Positions 5,754-13,033 of a stretch of 13,033 bases of DNA are shown here, piece by piece. The stretch is from Methylacidiphilaceae bacterium UBA1321 (GTDB lineage Bacteria; Verrucomicrobiota; Verrucomicrobiia; Methylacidiphilales; UBA1321), in the NCBI GenBank assembly GCA_002306945.1, contig DBTH01000037.1, forward strand, positions 8,511-21,543, read 5' to 3'. Below the pieces are notes generated by a model. It saw only the letters and a list, made by a program, of their open reading frames with translations. It ran no database searches and was not told the origin of the DNA. The position numbers and the translations under genes are program-made. Numbering within the stretch: the first letter of the stretch is position 1; every line of letters begins with the position of its first letter.

Positions 5754-7778
5754 ATGAAATACCTCAATCTCACTCGTTGGATGATTCGCCGTCTGATTAC
5801 GTTGATGATCGCCACTTGGCTCTTGGGTAGCGTCGGTGCCGGTGCTGCCACGCTGACGTGGGATTCGGCCACCACCGCCGGGATTCAGTCCGGAAGCGGT
5901 ATCTGGAATTTCGACAGCGCAGCCCGTTGGACGACCGATGGCGGTGCGACGAATGTGACGTGGTCGAACAATGGCGATATTGCCGTCTTTCAATTGACCG
6001 CAGCGGGAAGTCAAACTCTCACGATCAACAGCACCAGCGGAACGATAGGCGTTGCCGGTCTCGTTTTCACGGGCTCCAACGGTACGAACACGACGACGTT
6101 GGCGGGAAGTCAGATTGTCATCGGCACCAACGGCATTGTGAATACGGAGAGCAATTACCTCTCCATCACCGCTCCGGTGGTGTTGGGTCAGTCGCAGACG
6201 TGGAGTACGACGACTGGTGTGGCCAATTCCAATGCGGCGGGCATGTCCGTCAAGGGAGCCATCTCCAGCGCCTCCGGCACGACTAATCTGGTATTGGACG
6301 GGCGCGGTCTGGGCAATGGGGTTTCCACCGGCAATTCGGATATCCGGCAGACGATTTCTTTCACTGGAGCCAACGCTTACAAAGGCAGTACGACCATCGT
6401 GGGCGGCGTCGTTCTGCGGCTCGATTACGGAAGCGACGCCACCAGCAAGCTCGACGACACCAGCGCTCTGGTGCTGGCTGGCGGCACCATCAGTCTCAAT
6501 AGCGGCACGGGCGTCAGCGAAGTGGTCGGATCGACCGTAGTCAGTGCCGGAGCCAACACGTTTATGGCCGGTTCCAGCGGTGGCGGCGGCACGAAGAATA
6601 ACATCCAGCTCGGAACGATCACGCACAAGGGATCGGGTACGATGGATGTCAGCAGTGCCGTTTCCAGTCTGGTCTTTGCCTCCAATGCCAATACGAACGG
6701 CATTCTCGGCGGTTGGGCGACGATGGGAGGGGGAAGCTGGGCCAGTGTCTCTTCTACCGGAGCGATTGTCTCGGCATCGGACAATTCCCGTTCGACGGTG
6801 GCTTCCTGGGTGACGGGGGAAAACGTCAATGCGACCGGCGGCGGCACGTTCACGGGCGACAAGACGGTCAACGCGTTGCGCACATCGGGATCGACGGCTC
6901 TCAGCCTCAACCAGGGCGGCTATACATTGACCATTTCCAGCGGCGGTATCATCGGTGGCAACAGCGCTGGGACCACTCTGACCAATGGCACGCTCGTTTC
7001 GGGCGAATCCACCGGAGCCCTTTACGTTCACGCCCGATACACCACCACGATCGGCTCGAAAATCAGCGATTCTTCCGCGACTTCGACCATGTTGGTCAAG
7101 GCGGGCACCAACTCGCTGGTATTGACCGGAGCCAACAATTACAGCGGCGGTACCTACATTAACAGCGGCACGCTGGTGGTGGCATCGGGCAGTTCGGCGG
7201 GCCACGGTTCGGTGACGGTGCAGGGTGGGGCGGTCTTCGATGTCAGCGCCGACGGCTATACGGTCGCTTCCGGCAATGCGTTGGCGGGCGGCGGCAAAGT
7301 GCTCGGCAATGTAACCGTTGCCAGCGGTGGCCATCTGACGCCAAAGGTGAATTTCGCGAACGACACCTCGACAATTCAGTCGGTGACCGGCACGCTGACT
7401 CTGACCAATAATTTGACCTTCAACGACGGTTCGATCCTCGATCTGGATCTGGGTAGCAACTCCAGCCTGATCAGCTTGACAGGTACCGCGGTGACATTGA
7501 CCGGCGCGACCACGGACGGTTCGATTATTCTCAATGTTGCCGATGCCGGTGGATTGGCCGTGGGAACGACCTACACTCTGATCCAGTGGCAGAGCGATAC
7601 GGTCTTGAGTGGCTTCGACCTGACCGATTTCACCTTGAAGGGAGTCGACGGCACCTTGTTGATCGCCAATAATAGCCTGGAACTGGTGGTGACGGCAGTG
7701 CCGGAACCGACGACCTGGGCGTTGTTATTTTCCGCCGTCGCCGTGCTTTTGATGGGCCGTCGCCGCCGCGCTGCGTAA
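5754..7778 (+). CDS. PEP-CTERM surface protein with autotransporter-type beta-strand repeats
   Basis: The 674-residue product is probably exported and processed by an exosortase at the cell envelope. The N terminus has a long signal peptide (MKYLNLTRWMIRRL, then a hydrophobic core, cleavage near GAGA-A at about 32). The body is Gly/Ser/Thr/Asn-rich and low in charge, typical of a parallel beta-helix. A clear autotransporter-associated beta-strand repeat is near residues 449-500 (LTGANNYSGGTYINSGTLVVASG), and a degenerate one at about 203-235 (FTGANAYKGSTTIVGG). The C terminus (648-674) is AVPEPTTWALL, a hydrophobic helix, then RRRRAA: a textbook PEP-CTERM sorting signal. No autotransporter beta-barrel is present. 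No exosortase gene is in the window, so one must be elsewhere. It is first in the rightward cluster. A role in adhesion to or holding of polysaccharide is inferred only. Confidence 0.88.
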   Translation: MKYLNLTRWMIRRLITLMIATWLLGSVGAGAATLTWDSATTAGIQSGSGIWNFDSAARWTTDGGATNVTWSNNGDIAVFQLTAAGSQTLTINSTSGTIGVAGLVFTGSNGTNTTTLAGSQIVIGTNGIVNTESNYLSITAPVVLGQSQTWSTTTGVANSNAAGMSVKGAISSASGTTNLVLDGRGLGNGVSTGNSDIRQTISFTGANAYKGSTTIVGGVVLRLDYGSDATSKLDDTSALVLAGGTISLNSGTGVSEVVGSTVVSAGANTFMAGSSGGGGTKNNIQLGTITHKGSGTMDVSSAVSSLVFASNANTNGILGGWATMGGGSWASVSSTGAIVSASDNSRSTVASWVTGENVNATGGGTFTGDKTVNALRTSGSTALSLNQGGYTLTISSGGIIGGNSAGTTLTNGTLVSGESTGALYVHARYTTTIGSKISDSSATSTMLVKAGTNSLVLTGANNYSGGTYINSGTLVVASGSSAGHGSVTVQGGAVFDVSADGYTVASGNALAGGGKVLGNVTVASGGHLTPKVNFANDTSTIQSVTGTLTLTNNLTFNDGSILDLDLGSNSSLISLTGTAVTLTGATTDGSIILNVADAGGLAVGTTYTLIQWQSDTVLSGFDLTDFTLKGVDGTLLIANNSLELVVTAVPEPTTWALLFSAVAVLLMGRRRRAA

Positions 7779-7809
7779 TCGAAACGGCGCAAGCGGAATT
7801 CAGACGAAG

Positions 7810-7871
7810 CGCATGCCCGGTTCACGATTGGCGTGCGCGACGCCGCCTGCGCAAGGACTGCCGGGCGGTGC
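7810..7871 (+). other. Potential structured RNA segment between surface-protein and hydrolase genes
   Basis: CGCA plus GCCCGG (7815-7820) can pair with CCGGGC (7861-7866) plus TGCG, enclosing an inner hairpin GGCGT/ACGCC (7830-7844). No T-tract follows, so it is not a standard terminator. It might be a processing or attenuation element of the transcript; covariation is unknown. Confidence 0.3.
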
Positions 7872-7943
7872 GAAGGGGATGAAATCCAGCGGGCTGAAAA
7901 AAACAAGAACTCCATCCGATGTATCCTTATTCCCCTATTTGCG

Positions 7944-7956
7944 AACGGGAACCGTT
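7944..7956. repeat. Short inverted repeat before the hydrolase gene
   Basis: AACGG and CCGTT flank GAA, 18 bp upstream of the hydrolase ATG. It could be a small operator or hairpin; the arms are only 5 bp, so chance is possible. Confidence 0.2.
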
Positions 7957-7974
7957 TTCAATCTTGAGAATTTT

Positions 7975-9972
7975 ATGAGTTACCTCTGTCGTTGCCATGC
8001 TCTCGCCGCGCTAGTTTTTCTGACAACAAATGTGCCGGAGATCGTCCGGGCGCAATCCACGGCTCAGGCGGCTGCGGTGCCGCCGGTTTCCCTGCCAGCC
8101 CTGTCGGTGCGTGGAGAAGACTTTGTCGATCCTTCGGGAAAACCAGTGCGCTTTTGGGGAGTCAATCTGGTGGCTCTTTATCCCGAGCACAAACAGGCGG
8201 ACGCTCTGGCGGCGAATCTGGCGGCGTTGCAGATCAATCTCGTCCGCCCTCACCACCTCCTGCGTTCGAGCAAGGATTGGAATCCCGAGATGACCAGCGG
8301 CGCATTGGTGGAATACAAGGAAAACTCCCGCGATTTCGATCCGGAGGCGCTGGATCGTTTCGATTATCTCAATGCCGCGTTGCGCCGTCACGGGATTTAT
8401 CTGGCGTTCTCGGTGCATTTCAGCCGCCACTATCTTCCGGGCGATGTGGACATTCTGAAAACCGACGACAAGGATCGCGCCGCGTGGATGGAGGCGACGA
8501 AGGAGCTCAATAGCTGGAATTGGAAAAAGAGCATCGATCCGAACAAGATGTTGCCGACCGTTGACGAACGCGCCGCGCTGATCAACGAGGAATTCGTCAA
8601 AAAACTGATGAGCCATGTCAATCCGTACACGGGCCTCAGTTACGCCAACGATCCGCAGGTTCTGACTTTTGAAATCCTCAATGAGGCTTCCACCGAATAC
8701 GCAGTCATCTGCGGTAACAAATTTCCCGACTACTGGCAGAACCGCCTGATCGAAAAATGGAAGACATTCGCTTCGGCTGCGGGGATTGAAGCGGGCGATC
8801 TCTACAAACCGGCCGACGCCAGGGCGAAGGATGTCCGGGCTCAATTTCTGCGCAAGATCGACGAGGATTATTTCGACCGGATGAAGGCGGTGCTTCGCGC
8901 CACCGGTTGCAAGGCCCCGGTCACCTTCTCGAATCTGTGGCGTGGCGAGAACGCCACGAAGATGCACGCGGAGAAGGCTGACCATATCGAGAATCACGCT
9001 TATATCAATCCACTCCTGGTCAAGAGCGCAGAGGACGGTTTTTACGAATTGGGCAAAAACGCGCTCGTCGGGAAACCGTTCTTCATCGGTGAATTCAACC
9101 AGGCCGAAGGCGCGGAAAACATCAAGCAGCAATCGCCCTTTCGCACGATGTTGCCCCTCGGAGTCAGTGCGTACGGTTCGCTTCAAAACTGGACCGGCGT
9201 GGTCTGGTTCGCCTGGATGCACGGCGGGAAGCTGCTCGGCGACGACGGCTGGGCTGTAGCGGAAAAGCGCGAATCGAGCCTCGGCGGCATGATTGCGGAC
9301 GGCATGATGATCGACCACTTCCGAACGACAGGCATCATCTTTCGCAAGGGGCTGGTCGAAAAAAGCCGTCAGCCAGTCACCCTCTGGATCGAAGACCCTG
9401 TGACGGTGGGCGACTACAACGGACTCATGCGCGGCAAGGGTCTCTACAAGCCGGGATGGAACGAAATCCACGAGGTGCGCAAGAGTTTTGGAGCGCCCCC
9501 GTCGGAGCAGAAGGAAACTCCCTGGCTGACAACGAGCGTGTCGAATCCGATCGTTTCCGACACACAACAAATTACCAAGGATACGGCGCGCAAACAATTG
9601 ACCGTGAGCGCGCCCGGTGCGGAAGGTTTCAGCGGCTATCTCGATGACAAGACTCCTGCCGGATTGAAAAGGCTGGGATTGGAAGGAAGCGGATTTGCGA
9701 CGGTTGTTGTCGTGGCCAACGATGATGCCGCGCTCGGTGAGAGCCAACAACTCATTATTAGCCGGACGGCTCTCAATGCGGAGAACGTGGAGATCGACGG
9801 GCCGAAAATCCGGTTGACCGGTTTGAAAAAACCGGCCGACGGCAAGCAGTGGCATTTCGTCCAAACCCGCCCCCGAACGGGAACTCCGACAGACAAGATC
9901 CTGACTGCCATCAATGGCAGTCTCGAATTGCCGCTGGAAACGTGGCATGAATGCGAGTTGCAACTGCGCTAG
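7975..9972 (+). CDS. Secreted clan GH-A (GH5-like) glycoside hydrolase
   Basis: This is a 665-residue exported retaining glycoside hydrolase of the cellulase-like (beta/alpha)8 type. The signal peptide is MSYLCRCHALAALVFL with a VRA-QS cleavage at about 26. Next comes the GH-A opening LSVRGEDFVDPSGKPVRFWGVNLV, then NLVRPHH. The proposed acid/base is Glu237 in EILNEAS and the nucleophile Glu373 in FFIGEFN; VVWFAWMHGG (409-418) supplies the usual aromatic near strand 8. About 130-150 C-terminal residues look like a beta-sandwich domain of unknown role. An in-frame ATG at 7813 would add 54 residues ahead of the signal peptide, so the 7975 start is preferred; GAGAA sits 5 nt upstream of it. It follows the surface-protein gene after 196 bp and is 26 bp from the next gene. 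Substrate unknown; a beta-linked plant or algal glycan is a guess. Confidence 0.85.
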   Translation: MSYLCRCHALAALVFLTTNVPEIVRAQSTAQAAAVPPVSLPALSVRGEDFVDPSGKPVRFWGVNLVALYPEHKQADALAANLAALQINLVRPHHLLRSSKDWNPEMTSGALVEYKENSRDFDPEALDRFDYLNAALRRHGIYLAFSVHFSRHYLPGDVDILKTDDKDRAAWMEATKELNSWNWKKSIDPNKMLPTVDERAALINEEFVKKLMSHVNPYTGLSYANDPQVLTFEILNEASTEYAVICGNKFPDYWQNRLIEKWKTFASAAGIEAGDLYKPADARAKDVRAQFLRKIDEDYFDRMKAVLRATGCKAPVTFSNLWRGENATKMHAEKADHIENHAYINPLLVKSAEDGFYELGKNALVGKPFFIGEFNQAEGAENIKQQSPFRTMLPLGVSAYGSLQNWTGVVWFAWMHGGKLLGDDGWAVAEKRESSLGGMIADGMMIDHFRTTGIIFRKGLVEKSRQPVTLWIEDPVTVGDYNGLMRGKGLYKPGWNEIHEVRKSFGAPPSEQKETPWLTTSVSNPIVSDTQQITKDTARKQLTVSAPGAEGFSGYLDDKTPAGLKRLGLEGSGFATVVVVANDDAALGESQQLIISRTALNAENVEIDGPKIRLTGLKKPADGKQWHFVQTRPRTGTPTDKILTAINGSLELPLETWHECELQLR

Positions 9973-9998
9973 GGCGTGTTCTAAAATGCACCTTGGTT

Positions 9999-11942
9999 AT
10001 GCCCAATCCTCCTGTTCGCGAAATCGTCACAGTTTTTAAAACCCATCTCGATATCGGCTTTACCGATTTGTCGCGCCACGTGGTGCGGCGGTACATGGAC
10101 GATTTCATACCGGGCGCCCTGAATCTGGCGCGAAAGACCCGGCATGTTCCGAACCGTTTCATGTGGACCACCGGCTCGTGGCTGGCGTGGCGGTTTCTGG
10201 AGGACTCGACGCCGTCAAAGCGCCGTTTGATGGAATCGGCCATTGAGGCAGGGGATTTCAATTGGCACGCGCTGCCCTTCACGACACACACGGAACTCAT
10301 CGACCCGGATTTATTCGAAATGGGGCTTCAGTATTCATCCCGGCTCGACGAACGGTTCGGACGCAAAACGATTGCCGCCAAGATGACCGACGTTCCCGGT
10401 CATACGCGCGGGATTGTGACGCAGTTGGCGAAGGCCGGAGTGCGCCTGCTGCATATCGGCGTCAATCCGGCATCGACCGTTCCGTCGGTGCCACCGGTGT
10501 TTGTCTGGCGCAACGGCAATGCGGAAATCGTGGTCATTTACGAAAAAGTTTACGGGGCGCTCACTCCATTGCCGGGCGGTCTTTGCCTCTCGATGAATCT
10601 GACCAATGACAATCTCGGGCCGGGCCGGATGGACGAAATAGACAAGGTCTATCAACACCTGCGGGAGCAATTTCCCGAAGCGCGCGTGCACGCGGATCGA
10701 CTCGACGTGGTCGCGGCTCATATTTGGAAACGGAGAAAATCCCTCCCTGTCATTGAGGCGGAGATTGGAGATACGTGGATTCATGGCGTTGGAACCGATC
10801 CGGCCAAGGTGACGCGTTTCCGCGAATTGAGCCGCCTGCGCCTCGAATGGATCGCGCGCGGAAAACTGGAACGTGGCGGCAAGACCGACATCGCCTTGAG
10901 CGAACCGCTTCTCCTCATCGCCGAACATACCTGGGGCATGGATATCAAGACCCATCTTCGGGACAATTCCGCCTATACACCGAAGCAACTGCGGTCTTCG
11001 TTGAAGAAAAAGAATTTTCAACGGGTGATCCGTTCGTGGAAAGAGCAGCGGGAGTATCTCGACCAGGCATTGCAATCGCTCCCGGCTCGATTGCGGCTCG
11101 AAGCGCAATCGCGGCTGAAAAAACTTCATACTTCGCGCCCCGGCTCTGGGCAGCCCTTGAAAGTCGGGCGCCCTTTTACGCTGGGAGACTGGCGGCTGCA
11201 AGTAGACTCCACCGGTGAAATCGCCCAACTGATTCATCTGCCGACAAGCCGCTCGTGCGTGGCTCCGAAGGGCGGCATCGGACGATTCGTTTATCAGACC
11301 TATTCGAAGGCCGATATGGAACGGCGATTCCGGCAATACTGCACTCTCCGGGATCAATGGGTTTACGGCGATTTCCTGAAACCGGGATTGCCTGCGGCGG
11401 CCCGGTCTCACACGTATCGGCCGGTTGTCCGCGGGTTGCGTTATCACAAGTCAACTGACTGCGTTTCGGTGCACCTGGAATTTCCGCCAACGGCTTGCGC
11501 TCTGGGTGCTCCGCGGGAATCGATTCTCCATATCGCTACGAGACAGGACGGTCTGGATTTGCGTCTGGACTGGTTTGACAAGCCAGCCAATCGAATGCCG
11601 GAGGCCCTATGGATCGCTTTTCAACCGTTCCAGAAAAAGGGGACGCCCTGGAGATTTGACAAGCTTGGTGTTGCGGTCAATCCGCGTGAGGTGGTGCGCC
11701 AGGGCAACTGGCAGTTGCACGGAGTCACGGGGAAAGTGACGGCGGATGATTTTTCGTTCACGGCGCGGGATTCCATTCTGATCGCTCCGGGAACACCCCG
11801 GCTGCTGGATTTTACAAACCGCTCGCCGGATCTCCAAAACGGAATTTCAGCCGTTCTCTATAATAATCTTTGGGGGACGAATTTCCCCATGTGGTACTCG
11901 GGCTCAGACTCGTTTCGTTTCGAGCTGCGGTGGCGTCTATAG
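9999..11942 (+). CDS. GH38-like protein of the DUF5054 type
   Basis: The 647-residue product has an alpha-mannosidase-like (GH38) N-terminal domain. FKTHLDIGFTD (13-23) supplies the His16/Asp18 pair that binds zinc in GH38, and TDVPGHTRG (130-138) puts Asp131 at the nucleophile position. GDTWIHG (257-263) offers a further possible metal ligand, His262. AEHTWG (308-313) recalls proteins annotated as DUF5054. A helical middle part (about 330-370) and a C-terminal beta-sandwich (about 395-647) follow, as in GH38 enzymes. No signal peptide is present, so it probably acts in the cytoplasm on imported oligosaccharides, after the secreted hydrolase encoded 26 bp upstream. The start is the ATG at 9999; an in-frame GTG- or ATG-type start at 9951 would add 16 residues inside the preceding gene. 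No convincing Shine-Dalgarno sequence is seen. The exact linkage cleaved is not known. Confidence 0.8.
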   Translation: MPNPPVREIVTVFKTHLDIGFTDLSRHVVRRYMDDFIPGALNLARKTRHVPNRFMWTTGSWLAWRFLEDSTPSKRRLMESAIEAGDFNWHALPFTTHTELIDPDLFEMGLQYSSRLDERFGRKTIAAKMTDVPGHTRGIVTQLAKAGVRLLHIGVNPASTVPSVPPVFVWRNGNAEIVVIYEKVYGALTPLPGGLCLSMNLTNDNLGPGRMDEIDKVYQHLREQFPEARVHADRLDVVAAHIWKRRKSLPVIEAEIGDTWIHGVGTDPAKVTRFRELSRLRLEWIARGKLERGGKTDIALSEPLLLIAEHTWGMDIKTHLRDNSAYTPKQLRSSLKKKNFQRVIRSWKEQREYLDQALQSLPARLRLEAQSRLKKLHTSRPGSGQPLKVGRPFTLGDWRLQVDSTGEIAQLIHLPTSRSCVAPKGGIGRFVYQTYSKADMERRFRQYCTLRDQWVYGDFLKPGLPAAARSHTYRPVVRGLRYHKSTDCVSVHLEFPPTACALGAPRESILHIATRQDGLDLRLDWFDKPANRMPEALWIAFQPFQKKGTPWRFDKLGVAVNPREVVRQGNWQLHGVTGKVTADDFSFTARDSILIAPGTPRLLDFTNRSPDLQNGISAVLYNNLWGTNFPMWYSGSDSFRFELRWRL

Positions 11943-11975
11943 GGCGCATTCCCTCACCGCAAAGCAGACGATCCG

Positions 11976-11991
11976 CCCGGCAACGGCCGGG
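11976..11991 (+). terminator. GC-rich hairpin between convergent genes
   Basis: CCCGGC and GCCGGG form a 6-bp GC stem with a 4-nt loop, 33 bp after the TAG of the GH38-like gene. No T-tract follows, so termination is only possible, not shown. Confidence 0.3.
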
Positions 11992-12012
11992 GCAGACCTT
12001 GCTGTTTGTCTG

Positions 12013-12030
12013 GCCGGAAAAATATCCGGC
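12013..12030 (-). terminator. Hairpin directly after the response-regulator stop
   Basis: GCCGGA and TCCGGC form a 6-bp stem around a 6-nt AT-rich loop and abut the TAA stop of the minus-strand response regulator. It lacks a T-tract on the far side. Together with the hairpin at 11976-11991 it may end the two convergent transcripts. Confidence 0.35.
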
Positions 12031-12492
12031 TTACCCGTTTTCGGATTCGTCGGGGGCGTTGAGGTTGAGATTGAGCCAGTAGCCGCCGATGGTTTTGACG
12101 ACGTCCATGAATCCTTCGAACGTCAGTGGTTTGACGAGGTAGCTATTGGCACCGATGTCGTAGGAGAGGATGCGGTCGCCTTCCAGGCTGGAGGAGGTCA
12201 TGATGACGATGGGAATGCGCTTGAGGATGGGGGTGCCTTTGAGTTGACGCAGGACTTCGTAACCGTCGACGACCGGCATTTTGAGGTCGAGGAGGATGAG
12301 GCCCGGCAAGGGGTATCTTTGACGATCGGCATAGACGCCGTGGCCGAAGAGGTAGTCGAGGGCCATTTGACCGCCGGTGGCAACCTGGATGGGGTTGGGA
12401 AAGCGGGCCTCGCGAAACGCATCGAGGGTCAGTTCAATGTCCATGCGGTTGTCTTCAACCAGCAGGAGGGGGATAATGGAGGAGTTGGTCAT
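12031..12492 (-). CDS. Single-domain response regulator (CheY/Rcp1-like)
   Basis: The 153-residue protein is a receiver domain with no output domain. The acidic pair is Glu13/Asp14 in LLLVEDNRMD; the phosphoacceptor is Asp69 in LILLDLKMP; Thr99 (IVIMTSS) and Lys121 (YLVKPL) complete the active site. The long loop between strands 2 and 3 (FGHGVYADRQRYPLPG) is typical of the Rcp1-like regulators that pair with phytochrome-type or other hybrid sensor kinases. Its ATG overlaps the TGA of the kinase gene (ATGA, 4 bp), so the two are translated together and form a cognate pair. With no DNA-binding part, it must act by protein contact or phosphotransfer. It points towards the sugar locus but is on the opposite strand, with no sign of a shared function. 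Confidence 0.95.
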   Translation of the reverse strand: MTNSSIIPLLLVEDNRMDIELTLDAFREARFPNPIQVATGGQMALDYLFGHGVYADRQRYPLPGLILLDLKMPVVDGYEVLRQLKGTPILKRIPIVIMTSSSLEGDRILSYDIGANSYLVKPLTFEGFMDVVKTIGGYWLNLNLNAPDESENG

Positions 12493-13033
12493 GATGGCGT
12501 GGCGCGGGATTCAGTCTTTTGTTTAGCAAGCGGAAGTTTGATTGTAAATAGGCTGCCCAGTCCAGGAGTGGATTTGAGGAGGACTTCCCCTCCCATCAGG
12601 GTTACGGTTTTTTTGACGATGGCCAGACCCAGGCCAGTGCCGGCGAATTCTTCGTTGGTGTGGAGACGTTGAAAGATCTGGAAGATGCGTTCCTGATATT
12701 CCTGGGGGATGCCGATGCCGTTGTCTTCGACGTCGATGAGCGCCCATTCGCCTTCGGTGCGGGCGCTGATTTCGACCTCGGGTTTGTTGCCGGGTTTCTG
12801 GTAGATGATGGCGTTGTCGATCAGGTTGGAGAAAAGCTGGTGAAGGAAGGTTTCGTCCCCGCAGACGAAGGGGATCGGGTCGCGAATGGTGATGCTGCCG
12901 CCCTTGTCTGCAAAGCGGCCCTCAAATTCGGAGCTCAGCACGGTGAGTGTATGCTTGAGGTTGATCGGGGTATGGCGGATGGAGACTTTGCCGACCTTGG
13001 AGTAGGCGAGCAGGTCGTCGATGAGTTGTCCCA
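12489..13033 (-). CDS. Sensor histidine kinase, C-terminal part (cut by window end)
   Basis: About 180 C-terminal residues are present; the reading frame stays open to the window edge, so the sensor part and the phosphorylated His lie outside. It begins with QLIDDLLAYSKVGK, the end of the dimerisation/phosphoacceptor helices. The HATPase_c domain then has the N box (LFSNLIDNAIIYQKPG), G1 (VEDNGIGIP), F box (ERIFQIFQRLH) and G2 (GTGLGLAIVKK), all intact, so this is an active-looking kinase. The style is that of phytochrome- or PAS-linked kinases paired with Rcp1-like receivers, which fits the response regulator that overlaps its stop by 4 bp. An internal GTG at 12941 is not the real start, because the conserved helix lies upstream of it. 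The signal sensed cannot be told from this fragment. Confidence 0.95.
   Translation of the reverse strand, partial: GQLIDDLLAYSKVGKVSIRHTPINLKHTLTVLSSEFEGRFADKGGSITIRDPIPFVCGDETFLHQLFSNLIDNAIIYQKPGNKPEVEISARTEGEWALIDVEDNGIGIPQEYQERIFQIFQRLHTNEEFAGTGLGLAIVKKTVTLMGGEVLLKSTPGLGSLFTIKLPLAKQKTESRATPS

Noticed and set aside
5730..7334. Long open frame (534 codons) on the minus strand inside the PEP-CTERM gene
   Set aside because: The translation is Arg/Gly-rich and patternless, while the plus frame has a signal peptide, repeats and a PEP-CTERM tail. It is an antisense shadow of repeat-rich DNA.
8011..9963. 650-codon open frame antisense to the glycoside hydrolase
   Set aside because: The plus frame has clear GH-A catalytic motifs and a signal peptide; the minus frame shows no recognisable motif and is explained by codon bias.
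10335..11447. 370-codon minus-strand frame inside the GH38-like gene
   Set aside because: The plus frame carries the GH38 zinc and nucleophile motifs; the antisense product has no structure of its own.

Overview
The window looks like a carbohydrate-degradation locus from a heterotrophic member of the Verrucomicrobiota, most likely Opitutales/Opitutaceae-like. The placement is inferred from three things: a PEP-CTERM protein carrying autotransporter-type beta-strand repeats, LacI regulators with a 'VSTVSRALRDLPGIHP' helix-turn-helix, and oligogalacturonate-lyase-like and GH38-like enzymes sitting together. It is not a database result. Coding DNA is moderately GC-rich, while the regulatory gaps are strikingly AT-rich.

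Left arm, minus strand (5222 down to 54). Read in the direction of transcription, the order is LacI regulator 2, a Gfo/Idh/MocA oxidoreductase, LacI regulator 1, an oligogalacturonate-lyase-like beta-propeller protein whose start overlaps the end of LacI 1, and a small secreted protein of unknown function. This amounts to two 'LacI + enzyme' units in tandem, with paralogous regulators.

Centre, 5223-5753. This gene-free 531-bp divergent region holds a perfect 16-bp palindrome, an AT-rich inverted repeat built over a good -35/-10 promoter, and phased direct repeats. One arm of the inverted repeat recurs almost exactly over the promoter of LacI 1, which suggests a shared regulator.

Right arm, plus strand (5754-11942). 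It encodes a secreted beta-repeat protein with a C-terminal PEP-CTERM anchor, then a secreted clan GH-A (GH5-like) glycoside hydrolase, then a GH38-like (DUF5054-type) protein with no signal peptide. A plausible model, inferred only, is that the surface protein and secreted hydrolase act outside the cytoplasm, while the GH38-like enzyme, the lyase-like protein and the oxidoreductase process released sugars inside, under the two LacI proteins. No transporter, SusC/SusD pair or sulfatase is in the window.

Right edge, minus strand (13033 down to 12031). A histidine kinase, cut by the window end, and a single-domain response regulator overlap by 4 bp. They converge on the GH38-like gene and probably have nothing to do with the sugar locus.

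No RNA gene, insertion sequence, CRISPR array or phage gene was recognised. The most interesting signals are non-coding: the shared operator-like elements that tie regulator 1 to the surface-protein gene.
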